Below the pieces are notes generated by a model. That model had not been told where the DNA came from. It did no database searches and saw only the letters and a program-made list of their open reading frames with translations. From a virus: 64,000 bases of DNA. A program made the translations under genes and the position numbers. Every line of letters begins with the position of its first letter. Within the stretch, counting starts at the first letter, position 1. Location of the stretch: positions 1 to 64,000 of the IMG/VR virus record IMGVR_UViG_3300025896_000030; one strand, written 5' to 3'. This document shows positions 1 to 7,731 of the stretch, piece after piece.

Positions 1-1
1 C

Positions 2-682
2 AGTCCACAAATCGGTGATCCGTCCAATGTGTTCGACACAGCCATCAAGGCTATTTGTGCCTCCAAAGGAATCCCTTATCGAATTTTTATTGGAACTGAG
101 GAAGCTCAGCTTGCCGGCGCTCAAGACAAGAAAGCGTGGAACGAACGAATCGCCAAGCGCCGTGACAAGTATCTGGGACCTCGTCTCATTCGCCCTTTCA
201 TCGATCGCTTGATCGGATTGGGCGTTCTCCCGTCCACACAAAAGTATTCAATCGTTTGGGAGGATCTGTCTACGCCCACACAGCTGGAGAAGGCAACGAT
301 CGCCAAAGCCTTTACGGAAGCCCTCGCCAAGTATCTTGCAGGTGGAGTCGATTCACTAATCCAGCCGCTCGAATTCCTCACCGAGATTGTGGGCATGCCG
401 ACAGAGAAGGCACAAGCAATCCTCGAGAATTCCCTCCTTGCTATCGACGGCACAGTTGCGGAGGCTGAGCGAATCGTCTCCGAACGTGATGCCAAAGCAC
501 AAGCTGCTGAGGATCGTCTCAGGGAGGCGCAGCAAGCACAGCAACAGCCCGGGCAGAATCGTCCTCTTCGCAATTCGTTCTGGGAGGATCTCGACACGAC
601 CGAGGAAGAGGAGGAAGTCATTGTAAACCTTCTCAATACATTCTCCCATAGACGAAAGAAGAAGACACGCAAAGCCGCCTGA
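2..682 (+). CDS. Phage portal protein, C-terminal part (5' partial)
   Basis: The frame is open from the left edge and 226 residues are visible, so the start lies outside the window. The visible part carries the pattern of siphophage portals of the DUF1073-like group: an ISxRIFIGTE-type strand, a QDxKAWNERIAKRRDKY helix, a segment ending in FIDRLIGLGVLPS, and a long helix (KATIAKAFTEALAKY) near the middle. The last 80 residues are a charged Gln/Ala-rich coil with an EEEEE run, as expected for a crown/C-terminal helix. The portal forms the dodecameric ring at the capsid vertex for DNA entry. Its position just ahead of head morphogenesis and protease genes supports the call; the large terminase is probably upstream of the window. 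Confidence 0.8.
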   Translation, partial: SPQIGDPSNVFDTAIKAICASKGIPYRIFIGTEEAQLAGAQDKKAWNERIAKRRDKYLGPRLIRPFIDRLIGLGVLPSTQKYSIVWEDLSTPTQLEKATIAKAFTEALAKYLAGGVDSLIQPLEFLTEIVGMPTEKAQAILENSLLAIDGTVAEAERIVSERDAKAQAAEDRLREAQQAQQQPGQNRPLRNSFWEDLDTTEEEEEVIVNLLNTFSHRRKKKTRKAA

Positions 683-698
683 CGATTACATTCTCACT

Positions 699-1262
699 AT
701 GTCCCGCACATTGACACGCCTCAACCCGAATCATCCTCACACGCAGCTCAAGCGTTTTGAGGATGTAACGTACCGTTACTTTCAGTCTCTTTCCACAGCC
801 AAGCTGGTTGAGATATGCTCTCATTCTGCCATCGTCGTCAGCCCTGTGTGGAACAGGAAAGACATTTTAGCTGCTTTGATGGATCACTTTGTTTCCCAGT
901 GGAAGGCAGAGTGGAAAGTGAATACAGGCTGGGACTTCGACGATTCCCAAGATCCCGCCAAGCTCGCTCTGCACATTGAGGAGGCTAGGAAGAAGCGGGA
1001 GGAATTCGCTAAGGAAGGTATCTCGCTCAAGATCATTTACAAGGGAGCCGAGATCACACGTGAGGAATATGCGTCCCTGCCTCCCGAGGAACAGAAACTC
1101 GTCAGATCGAATCTCGAAGAGCGTCTGCGTGCGATCAAGGACGCCGGTTTCCTGGGACTCGATGCAAAGGAAGGTCTAGTCGATCGTCGTTTGTTTCCTC
1201 ACGCTACGCCTTGCGAGAAAAACGAACTGCTCGAAACTCCCGAACCCGCTTTCATCCCATGA
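699..1262 (+). CDS. Hypothetical protein in head module
   Basis: This 187-residue protein starts 16 bases after the portal stop and its TGA overlaps the ATG of the next gene (ATGA). The middle is helical and charged (EEARKKREEFAKEG, LPPEEQKLVRSNLEERLRAIKDAG). I do not recognise a family. Its tight placement between portal and minor head genes suggests a structural or assembly role, but no motif shows this. Confidence 0.7.
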   Translation: MSRTLTRLNPNHPHTQLKRFEDVTYRYFQSLSTAKLVEICSHSAIVVSPVWNRKDILAALMDHFVSQWKAEWKVNTGWDFDDSQDPAKLALHIEEARKKREEFAKEGISLKIIYKGAEITREEYASLPPEEQKLVRSNLEERLRAIKDAGFLGLDAKEGLVDRRLFPHATPCEKNELLETPEPAFIP

Positions 1263-1522
1263 ACCTAGACAAGCAAGCTGACAATCTCATCCAAGCTGCG
1301 ACTGCGTATGCGCGTGAGGCAGAATTGAGGGGTGCCGCATCGCCCAAGGAATTGGAGATCAAGCTTGTCGCCGCCTTCATCACGGGCTTTGCTCGATCCG
1401 TCCATGCGATGCAGAAATACGACGGTAACATAACGGCAGGAGAGCTGGAACAAGTTGCCTCCAAAGTAGCAAGCAAGCTCGATCTGTTTTCCGAATCTTC
1501 CTCTAAGCAGGAAACCCCATGA
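1259..1522 (+). CDS. Small hypothetical head-module protein
   Basis: An 87-residue, mainly alpha-helical protein. The ATG at 1259 is chosen because it overlaps the preceding stop (ATGA), and its own TGA overlaps the start of the next gene in the same way. It contains a hydrophobic helix around LEIKLVAAFITGFARSVHAM and a possible second helix (ELEQVASKVASKLDLF). No family recognised; translational coupling with its neighbours suggests co-expression with head proteins. Confidence 0.7.
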   Translation: MNLDKQADNLIQAATAYAREAELRGAASPKELEIKLVAAFITGFARSVHAMQKYDGNITAGELEQVASKVASKLDLFSESSSKQETP

Positions 1523-2691
1523 GGTTTCGCATCTCAAAGGCGTGGAGCATGGACAGAGCGAAGTCCGAAGCAACGCACGGACTTGTCTGCTCCTGCGGAG
1601 ACTGTAATCTCCTGCCTTTGATCAATGCGGAAAGGAAGAAGGCTAGAAAAACATCTCCTCTGCGTGCAGACCCCACGCGCACGGGCAGAGTAAGACGAGA
1701 ATTTATTAGCGATGTAAACCGGCGCTTTAAATCGCTTTTGCGCGACATCACCGATCTGATCATTGTCGATGACGCGTTTGGTCTTAAAACTAAGGCACCA
1801 TTAAAGCTAAACCTCAATGCTGAGCGGTGGCAGTTTGTCACTTCCGACGAGAAGGTGAAGCAATTCCGCGGATGGCTGGATCGTCGAATAGACGCAGGAT
1901 TGCTTTCTGTCGATACGACAGGCACAGCATGGACGGCTAAATACATCGATTCAGCCTACAAGCAGGGTGTGCGGCGTGGATACGACGATGCGACACGCGC
2001 AGGCTATGAGGACACCGAAACGCTGCCTGGGTTCAGTCAAGGACAGAGATCAGCTTTCCTAAGCTCTAGTTTTGCAGCACCTGAAAGAGCCAGCAAGCTC
2101 CGCCTCCTGCAAACGCGAACGTTCGAGGATTTGCGTGGCGTGACGGCACAAATGTCCTCGCGGATGGCTCGCGCACTTGCGGATGGGCTAGCAGAAGGTC
2201 GGGGAATTCTCGACATCGCCGACAGCGTTAGAAGTGCAGCGGGAATTCCATTGACTCGTGCGCGTACGATCGCGAGGTCGGAAATCATTTACGCGCATTC
2301 GGAAGGTCAACTCGACAGCTTCGAGGATTTGGGTGTAGACGAGATCGGCGTGATGGCAGAGTGGAGCACAGCGGGCGACGATCGCGTGTGCGAACTCTGC
2401 GCCTCCCTCGAAGGTGTCGTCATGACAGTGAAGGAGGCTCGTGGGCTGATCCCTCGCCATCCTAACTGTCGATGCACTTGGCTGCCTGCGAATGTGGGGG
2501 AGACAGGGAAGGGACAGAAGCGCACCAAGACAGACATCGCAGCTGCCATTCGTCGATCCCTCCGCACAGAAAGTCCTTCCTCTAAATCTGCTAAGGAAGC
2601 TCGCGAGCGATCGAGATGGAGTGGAGCAGATCGTGAGTTTAGCGGGAAACGCCCGCAGCCTGCTTTGTTGTTTGATCCTTCGGAAGATTAA
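1519..2691 (+). CDS. Minor head / head morphogenesis protein (SPP1 gp7 / Mu gpF-like)
   Basis: 390 residues. The central part has the helical signature of the gp7/gpF family (GLAEGRGILDIADSVRSAAGIPLTRA-type stretch followed by ARTIARSEIIYAHSEGQ), and the C-terminal core has the family's paired cysteines: CELC near residue 291 and HPNCRC near residue 314, probably a metal-binding site. An additional CSCGDC cluster sits near residue 23. These proteins are minor capsid components near the portal involved in head assembly and DNA ejection. Start overlaps the previous stop (ATGA). The Ser/Arg-rich last 60 residues look disordered. Confidence 0.85.
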   Translation: MRFRISKAWSMDRAKSEATHGLVCSCGDCNLLPLINAERKKARKTSPLRADPTRTGRVRREFISDVNRRFKSLLRDITDLIIVDDAFGLKTKAPLKLNLNAERWQFVTSDEKVKQFRGWLDRRIDAGLLSVDTTGTAWTAKYIDSAYKQGVRRGYDDATRAGYEDTETLPGFSQGQRSAFLSSSFAAPERASKLRLLQTRTFEDLRGVTAQMSSRMARALADGLAEGRGILDIADSVRSAAGIPLTRARTIARSEIIYAHSEGQLDSFEDLGVDEIGVMAEWSTAGDDRVCELCASLEGVVMTVKEARGLIPRHPNCRCTWLPANVGETGKGQKRTKTDIAAAIRRSLRTESPSSKSAKEARERSRWSGADREFSGKRPQPALLFDPSED

Positions 2692-2693
2692 CT

Positions 2694-3380
2694 ATGCAAA
2701 TTTATGTTCCTTACTTTGGCGGTGATCACAGCAGTCTTTTTTCCCTATGGGTCCAGCAGCTTGTCGCCTCTGGTTGCTCATGCAGCGTCCACTTTATATT
2801 TCCTGATAGCCTGCCTCCTCCAGAGAGTCGAGGAAACAGACTGAAGAATGCAGAGTTTATTTCCGTCCCGATGCACAAGCTGAAAAAGCGTGTGCGTCTG
2901 AATACAGCAGGGACAGAGAAGATGGACATAAAAGAGATGCTGGCTCTCTATTCTCTGCGTCTGTTAGCAGCGCCTGCATTCGTTATGGATCTCGATGCGC
3001 TGATTCAGCATGATCCTTTCAAGAGTTTTGAGGGGAAGGGAGACTTTGGGATGGTGCGCGATCCCATGATTCGCTGGGCAAAGAATGCGCCTGAACACAA
3101 TGCGGGGGTCATGTATTTCAGCGGCAACAGAAAGGAAGAAATCGCTACGCATTTCGAGAAGGCGTGGGATGAACTTCAAATAACAGTTCCAACCAATTCT
3201 GTTCTCCTTGGACAGAAGGCATGGTCGCTCGCGCATCACCGCGTGAAGGGATTCATGATGGAGGACACGATGAACTGGTCACGTTGCTGGGGACCGAATT
3301 CCGATGCAAAAATCTACCACTATCACGGGCGCTCGGGCAAGTTCATGCTCTCCGAAAAGTACGGACTCCAATGTCCGTGA
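2694..3380 (+). CDS. Putative glycosyltransferase (GT-A/GT8-like)
   Basis: 228 residues, starting two bases after the preceding stop. It opens with an MQIYVPYF beta strand typical of nucleotide-sugar transferase folds. A DxD-like metal/nucleotide-sugar motif (MDLDAL, around residues 98-102) follows a hydrophobic strand, and a second conserved-looking loop includes HNAGVMYFSG. This arrangement is what GT-A transferases use to bind a UDP-sugar and Mn2+. It opens a five-gene cassette inside the head module, with no obvious morphogenetic role. The acceptor is unknown: virion protein, DNA or host surface glycan are all possible. Confidence 0.55.
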   Translation: MQIYVPYFGGDHSSLFSLWVQQLVASGCSCSVHFIFPDSLPPPESRGNRLKNAEFISVPMHKLKKRVRLNTAGTEKMDIKEMLALYSLRLLAAPAFVMDLDALIQHDPFKSFEGKGDFGMVRDPMIRWAKNAPEHNAGVMYFSGNRKEEIATHFEKAWDELQITVPTNSVLLGQKAWSLAHHRVKGFMMEDTMNWSRCWGPNSDAKIYHYHGRSGKFMLSEKYGLQCP

Positions 3381-4224
3381 GATCATCGTTTACAGGGAAC
3401 AGGCAAGAGGAGACGTTCTCCTTTGCACGCCCGTAATCAGAGGACTGAAAAAGAAGTATCCCGAAAGCCCGATCGTCTTTGTCACGAGATACACGGAAAT
3501 ACTGAGAGGAAATCCTCACGTCCATTCAGTAGTTCACAGTTCGCGCCCTCCTCAGTGCACGGGAAACGAATTCCAAAGATTGAGTCTTGAGGTGGCGTAT
3601 GAAAAGATGCCTGGGACCAATTTGATCGACGCATTCGCGCAAGCAGCGGGATTGGCTAAAGGCGAATACGATAAACGCCTCGACATGTATCCGCGCAGCC
3701 ATGATGCCTACTTCGCGGATCGAACAGTGAAGACGAACAAGTCGATCGTCGTGGCACCCGGTCCGGGGTTGTGGCCAGGACGCAACTGGGAACAAGCTAG
3801 ATGGAATAAGGTGTGCAAGACTCTGTTAGCTCGAGGTTGGGAAGTGATCATCGTAGGCACAGGTCGAGAGTATCCTTTGCCCTCGACCACTGATCTGAGA
3901 TGCAAGACGTCGATGCATCAGGCCGCTGCTGTCATTCGGCGCGCATCGGCATTTGTAGGCATCGATTCGTTCCCCGCTCATATCGCCGGAGCGATGGGGA
4001 CTTCTCGCGTTGTGTTGTTTGGTATTACGCTTGCGCGCCACATTTTATGCGACTCGCCGGGTACAATCGCCGTCGAGTCAGATCCTTTTCACCCCTTCAG
4101 TGGTGCGCGGCATTGTCACGAGCGCATCTCCTCTGTCATGCTCGGGAATCCACCCGATAACCCCATGAACACGATCTCGGTTGATTGTGTGTTGTCGGCA
4201 ATCGAATCTCTCCCTTTAAAATGA
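3304..4224 (+). CDS. Glycosyltransferase family 9 (heptosyltransferase-like)
   Basis: 306 residues from the only in-frame ATG, which lies 77 bases inside the upstream gene; the family-like sequence starts only at about residue 24 (REIIVYREQARGDVLLCTPVIRGL). That N-terminal GDxLLxTPxIRxLK pattern, the WPGRNWEQARWNKV segment and the GIDSFPAHIAGAMG loop are characteristic of GT9/ADP-heptose:LPS transferases, two Rossmann domains with nucleotide-sugar binding in the second. No ATG, GTG or TTG lies closer to the domain start, so either the long overlap is real or an unusual start is used. Next gene overlaps by ATGA. Confidence 0.75.
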   Translation: MQKSTTITGARASSCSPKSTDSNVREIIVYREQARGDVLLCTPVIRGLKKKYPESPIVFVTRYTEILRGNPHVHSVVHSSRPPQCTGNEFQRLSLEVAYEKMPGTNLIDAFAQAAGLAKGEYDKRLDMYPRSHDAYFADRTVKTNKSIVVAPGPGLWPGRNWEQARWNKVCKTLLARGWEVIIVGTGREYPLPSTTDLRCKTSMHQAAAVIRRASAFVGIDSFPAHIAGAMGTSRVVLFGITLARHILCDSPGTIAVESDPFHPFSGARHCHERISSVMLGNPPDNPMNTISVDCVLSAIESLPLK

Positions 4225-4961
4225 GCTACGTAATTGGAACAGGTTTCTGTGAATCTTCACGCTACGACGCAGTGGCGTTTTTCAGCTACTGGCTGACGCA
4301 TATCAAAGCCTACACGAATCCCGATCACATCTTTGTCCTCGATCAAGTGGATCGCACTCTAGCGGGAGTATCTGTGGCAGATACTATTGTCGGGTACAAA
4401 CGTTCCAAGATTCATTATGGAGCAATGAACATGTCGATCGTTCCTTCGGGAAACTTAGGGCATGTGCACCAATTAATCAAAGCCGAGCAGCCTTTCAAAA
4501 ACCATCAGCTGTGTGGATGGAGTGCTTCAGTGCTGGCGCTCGCGATGCTGGCATACAACGCGGAACGGGATTTTGTCTATGTAGAGCAGGATTGTTTGCT
4601 CGTGGGAAGAATCGTTGATGCGATCATCAGGGAGGCGGATGAGAAAAAGAAGGACATGCTGTTCGGCTCGTGCAAGATCATGAACGCTGCGCAGAGTTTG
4701 TTTTTCATCCGTCACAAATTCATCCCTCGATTTGTCATGGAGTATCTGATGGGTCCTGCTGACACTGATCCCCATTGTCGCCCTGAGAAGAAATTTTGCT
4801 ACCTCGAAAGATCGTGCGCAGCGAATGTGGGAAGATTTTCTTTTGGCATCGATCGCGATCGCCCCATCCCTTGGGGAACGGAACTTTTCTATGTGCAGCA
4901 CCTGACGACAGAGGAATTGGAACAGGGAATCAAAAACGGAACCTTCTTCAGGGCTTACTAA
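4221..4961 (+). CDS. Hypothetical protein, glycosyltransferase-like
   Basis: 246 residues; start ATG 4221 overlaps the preceding stop. It shows alternating strands and helices resembling a nucleotide-sugar fold: MSYVIGTGF at the N-terminus, FVYVEQDCLLVGR near residue 120 (an ExD in place of DxD), then a Cys-containing C-terminal half with SFGIDRDRPIPWG. Family not recognised. Its place between GT9 and a methyltransferase suggests a role in sugar transfer or processing, but this rests mainly on context. Confidence 0.6.
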   Translation: MSYVIGTGFCESSRYDAVAFFSYWLTHIKAYTNPDHIFVLDQVDRTLAGVSVADTIVGYKRSKIHYGAMNMSIVPSGNLGHVHQLIKAEQPFKNHQLCGWSASVLALAMLAYNAERDFVYVEQDCLLVGRIVDAIIREADEKKKDMLFGSCKIMNAAQSLFFIRHKFIPRFVMEYLMGPADTDPHCRPEKKFCYLERSCAANVGRFSFGIDRDRPIPWGTELFYVQHLTTEELEQGIKNGTFFRAY

Positions 4962-4962
4962 A

Positions 4963-5418
4963 ATGAGCGAACCTGTCATGCTAAATTTGGGATGCGGCAC
5001 GAACAAACTCCCGCATCCCTGGAAGAATCATGATCGCGATTTAGACATCACGAAACCGCTGCCTTACAAAAGTGATTCAGTGGATGTTATCTTCATCGAG
5101 CATTGCTTGGAGCATGTCACGGGACCTCAAGGGTTTCGATTCATGCAGGAGGCTTTTCGTGTTCTGAGGAAAGGAGGCACGCTCAGAATTTGTGTTCCTG
5201 AACTGGCGCGTGTAGATCAAGCGAAGCGCGTCGACCTCATCGTCAATCACGGACACCTGATGGTGTATTGCTGGGAAAATCTTAACCTCATGTTGCGGGC
5301 GGCAGGGTTCGCCCCTGACATCAGAATAACAGATCGCAAGGGCATCGATGGACATTGGAAAGTGATAGGCAGGGAGCTCGACGATGCCGAGACGTTGAGA
5401 GTGGAGGCGTACAAGTGA
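4963..5418 (+). CDS. SAM-dependent methyltransferase (class I, type 11-like)
   Basis: 151 residues, short for the family. Motif I is LNLGCGTNKL (residues 6-15), the SAM-binding glycine loop. An acidic motif II-like segment (DRDLDITKPLPY), the SVDVIFIEHCLEHV strand of motif III/IV and EAFRVLRKGGTLRICVPE of motif V/VI follow in the normal order, as in methyltransferases acting on sugars or small molecules. The C-terminal substrate lid is reduced. It sits in the glycan cassette with one base after the previous stop and GTGA overlap to the radical SAM gene, so it probably methylates the same product. Confidence 0.8.
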   Translation: MSEPVMLNLGCGTNKLPHPWKNHDRDLDITKPLPYKSDSVDVIFIEHCLEHVTGPQGFRFMQEAFRVLRKGGTLRICVPELARVDQAKRVDLIVNHGHLMVYCWENLNLMLRAAGFAPDIRITDRKGIDGHWKVIGRELDDAETLRVEAYK

Positions 5419-6209
5419 GTCCCAGCCTCGAGATCACTACGTTCATTGCCAATAACTCAGGACCTCCCTGCCCGAACAACTGTTCGTTCTGTCCTCAAAG
5501 CACCTTGCGCGATGCGCTGACTAGGGACGCGTCTAGTCTCAAGGTGGAAGATTTTCTGAGGCTGCTGAGTGGCAGAGTCATTCCCAAAGATGTGGAGATT
5601 CATTTCTCTGGGTTCACTGAACCTTTTTTCAATCGCCTGACTCCGCATATGATTTTAGCGGCGAAGGGATTGGATTACAAAGTGCATCTCTACACGACCT
5701 TGATGGGACTTACTCAGGAAGGCGCAAAGATGCTGCCCAAGACGATCGACTTTGTGATGATCCACTTTCCTGACGTGCGCGCCTTCGTCGTCAACGATGC
5801 TCTGTTCATTAGACAGCATCAGCTTTGGCTATCTACAGGTATTCCTTCGCGAGCGATGGCGATGGGAACGCTGACTGCGGGGATGGCTGAATACGTGCGA
5901 GGTCTAGGATGGTCTAACGGAGTTGAGTTGCCTGCGATGAACACACGCGCAGGCAACGTCAGTCCGATGGATGAGCTGAAAACGCCGCGTGTCTTCTGCT
6001 CTGAGGACAGGTGGCATAACAATGTCATGCTTCCCAATGGGGACGTTTATCTTTGTTGTATGGATTACGGTCTCGAATACAAGCTGGGAAATCTGTTCAA
6101 TCAGCCGTATCAGGAAATTTGGGACGCAGCGGAGAAGCTTAAGGAGAGTCTGATTTCCCCTTCACTCTGCCTGCGTTGCGACAAAGCCATGCCTGCTCCT
6201 AGCGATTAA
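5415..6209 (+). CDS. Radical SAM protein with SPASM-like C-terminal cysteines
   Basis: 264 residues from GTG 5415, chosen because GTGA overlaps the upstream stop. C19-x3-C23-x2-C26 (CPNNCSFC) is the canonical radical SAM 4Fe-4S motif. A C-terminal CSEDRWHNNVMLPNGDVYLCC stretch split over a strand, plus CLRC near residue 251, resembles the auxiliary cluster site of SPASM/twitch proteins, and the LGNLFNQPYQEIWD segment is typical of that group. Such enzymes make radical modifications of peptides, sugars or lipids. The upstream 60 bases of the same frame overlap the methyltransferase and are not expected to be translated. Confidence 0.8.
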   Translation: MSPSLEITTFIANNSGPPCPNNCSFCPQSTLRDALTRDASSLKVEDFLRLLSGRVIPKDVEIHFSGFTEPFFNRLTPHMILAAKGLDYKVHLYTTLMGLTQEGAKMLPKTIDFVMIHFPDVRAFVVNDALFIRQHQLWLSTGIPSRAMAMGTLTAGMAEYVRGLGWSNGVELPAMNTRAGNVSPMDELKTPRVFCSEDRWHNNVMLPNGDVYLCCMDYGLEYKLGNLFNQPYQEIWDAAEKLKESLISPSLCLRCDKAMPAPSD

Positions 6210-6217
6210 ATATCTGC

Positions 6218-6790
6218 ATGAATTCAAACGAAAAAGAAACCACGGAAGCATCAGCGTCAGCTGAAAAAGTTGAAATCTTTGTTCCCGGCAAAGAAACGTA
6301 TTATTGGACCGATCATCCTACAGCAATGATGATGAGGCATGAGGTGCCTGAACTCAATGTCATTACAGGCGTGCAGGCTCTCCAGAAAGACATTCACGCC
6401 ACAGCTGTCAGCAAGGGATGGTGGGATGTGTTCAATAAATTTCCCAGGCTGAAGGAATGGGCAGACAGAATTGCATCGGACGAGAAAGCAGGATTCCATG
6501 CTGAATCGGAATTACTCAGGGAGATCCTTAATGCTGTCTCCCCGAACTTTGGAGAGAAAATCGCCTTGATTCACTCCGAGGCGAGCGAGGCGTTAGAGAA
6601 TGCACGCGCCGGGTTCACACCTGATGACAAGATTCCTGAGGTCCCCGGTGCGCTCGCCGAACTCGCTGATGTCGTCATCAGAATTATGGACCTGTGCGAA
6701 TACAAGCAGTGGAACTTGATCGAGGCGATTCTCATCAAGCATCGCTTCAACAAAGGCCGTCCGTATATGCACGGAGGAAAAGCATTCTGA
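6218..6790 (+). CDS. MazG-like nucleotide pyrophosphohydrolase
   Basis: 190 residues. The C-terminal 100 residues hold the all-alpha NTP pyrophosphatase pattern: IHSEASEALENARAG (ExxE-type metal site on one helix) and ELADVVIRIMDLCEYK (ExxD on the next), followed by the KHRFNKGRPYMHGGK tail common in phage MazG proteins. The family hydrolyses (d)NTPs to monophosphates, and phage versions are thought to alter nucleotide or alarmone pools. The N-terminal 80 residues are an unrecognised extension containing a WWDVFNKFPRLKEW segment. It starts 8 bases after the radical SAM gene. Confidence 0.75.
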   Translation: MNSNEKETTEASASAEKVEIFVPGKETYYWTDHPTAMMMRHEVPELNVITGVQALQKDIHATAVSKGWWDVFNKFPRLKEWADRIASDEKAGFHAESELLREILNAVSPNFGEKIALIHSEASEALENARAGFTPDDKIPEVPGALAELADVVIRIMDLCEYKQWNLIEAILIKHRFNKGRPYMHGGKAF

Positions 6791-6792
6791 CC

Positions 6793-7251
6793 ATGTCAAC
6801 GAAGTGGACAGCTAATATGGACGAATGGGCGCAGCGATGCTTTCGGAATAAGATTTCCACGAAAGCTATTGGCGAGCGTCTAGGCGTGACTGAGCAGGAG
6901 GTCAAGGATCGCCTGAAGGAATTGAATGAGCAGGAAGTCAAAGAAGCAGAGAAGGAACTCGAAAAGACTCCTGACGGAAAGCCTGCCCCTGCGATGCCTG
7001 CTGATCTCGTGCATCTCTCCCTTGCTGAGGCAATCGATCAATACAACCAGCTGGGCGACAAGTTCATGTTGTTCGCCCAGCTAATGGAGAACGCCCGTGG
7101 CGAGGCTGAGCTTAGGGAAATCCTTCGAGACATGATCGCGGTGGCTGATCGCAAATCGGGGGAGATGCTATATGACAAGCTCGCCCGCCTTCTCCATGAA
7201 AACTATCTCGTCATCCCAAAACCAACTGCCATTGAGCGAGTCGAAAAATAA
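6793..7251 (+). CDS. Hypothetical protein with helix-turn-helix-like N-terminus
   Basis: 152 residues from ATG 6793, two bases after the MazG stop; a longer in-frame start exists upstream but lies inside MazG. Residues 12-45 (KISTKAIGERLGVTEQEVKDRLKE split across two helices) resemble a helix-turn-helix. The remainder is helical and acidic. Family not recognised; it could be a small regulator or an adaptor. Confidence 0.6.
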   Translation: MSTKWTANMDEWAQRCFRNKISTKAIGERLGVTEQEVKDRLKELNEQEVKEAEKELEKTPDGKPAPAMPADLVHLSLAEAIDQYNQLGDKFMLFAQLMENARGEAELREILRDMIAVADRKSGEMLYDKLARLLHENYLVIPKPTAIERVEK

Positions 7252-7435
7252 CTGTCCTGTGTGTTTCGGTACAGGGGGCGTCAGCGTTCCTGTGAGCAAG
7301 CGCCGTCTCATTCGTGCAGGAATTAAGGAATTCAAATACGACTGTATTTTCTGTCGAGGAGCGGGAACAGTAGGAGTCGCAGAAATCAACCTTTACACCA
7401 GCCATGACAAATCCACAAAAATCACCAGAAGTTAG
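7172..7435 (+). CDS. Small DnaJ-type zinc-finger protein
   Basis: 87 residues with two CxxCxGxG motifs: CPVCFGTGG (about residue 28) and CIFCRGAGT (about residue 58). This is the repeat of DnaJ cysteine-rich domains, where four cysteines bind zinc. The ATG at 7172 or 7196 would both work; either way the gene overlaps the upstream frame by 56-80 bases, which is unusual in this window. No J-domain is present, so it is not a co-chaperone by itself; zinc-mediated RNA or protein binding is a guess. Confidence 0.6.
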   Translation: MTSSPAFSMKTISSSQNQLPLSESKNNCPVCFGTGGVSVPVSKRRLIRAGIKEFKYDCIFCRGAGTVGVAEINLYTSHDKSTKITRS

Positions 7436-7625
7436 AGCAATGGAACGAATCGAAGCGGAAAGCATGAATCCCGCGCATCTACGCGATCAGGCGTGGATGT
7501 CTGATGTGATCACGTCAGCCCAGAGGCGACAGTATTGGGGAGACATCATCCTGCGCTTCGAGAATGGAATCCTGATGAGTGCGGACAAGCGCGAAACGCT
7601 CAAGGTGCCGAGGCTGCAAAAATAG
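7404..7625 (+). CDS. Small hypothetical protein
   Basis: 73 residues, overlapping the end of the zinc-finger gene by 32 bases. It is polar with a possible helix (SAQRRQYWGDIILRFENG). Its TAG stop lies 50 bases before the hairpin terminator that ends this transcription unit. No family recognised. Confidence 0.5.
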   Translation: MTNPQKSPEVRAMERIEAESMNPAHLRDQAWMSDVITSAQRRQYWGDIILRFENGILMSADKRETLKVPRLQK

Positions 7626-7673
7626 CTTGCAATCCGATTAGGATCTAAGCAAAAGCCTGCCCGCTACCACTTA

Positions 7674-7710
7674 GGGAGTGCCTCTTTTCCGGGGGCACTC
7701 CCTTCTTTTT
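7674..7710 (+). terminator. Rho-independent terminator before capsid operon
   Basis: A perfect 9-bp stem GGGAGTGCC (7674-7682) / GGCACTCCC (7694-7702) is followed by TTCTTTTT. It separates the portal/cassette unit from the protease-capsid unit, whose first ATG is 22 bases further. Confidence 0.85.
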
Positions 7711-7731
7711 GGCTAAATACTTCCCTATATA

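Noticed and set aside
121-672. Long minus-strand frame opposite the portal
   Set aside because: Ser/Arg/Cys-rich shadow of the portal with no family features; the plus strand has clear portal motifs.
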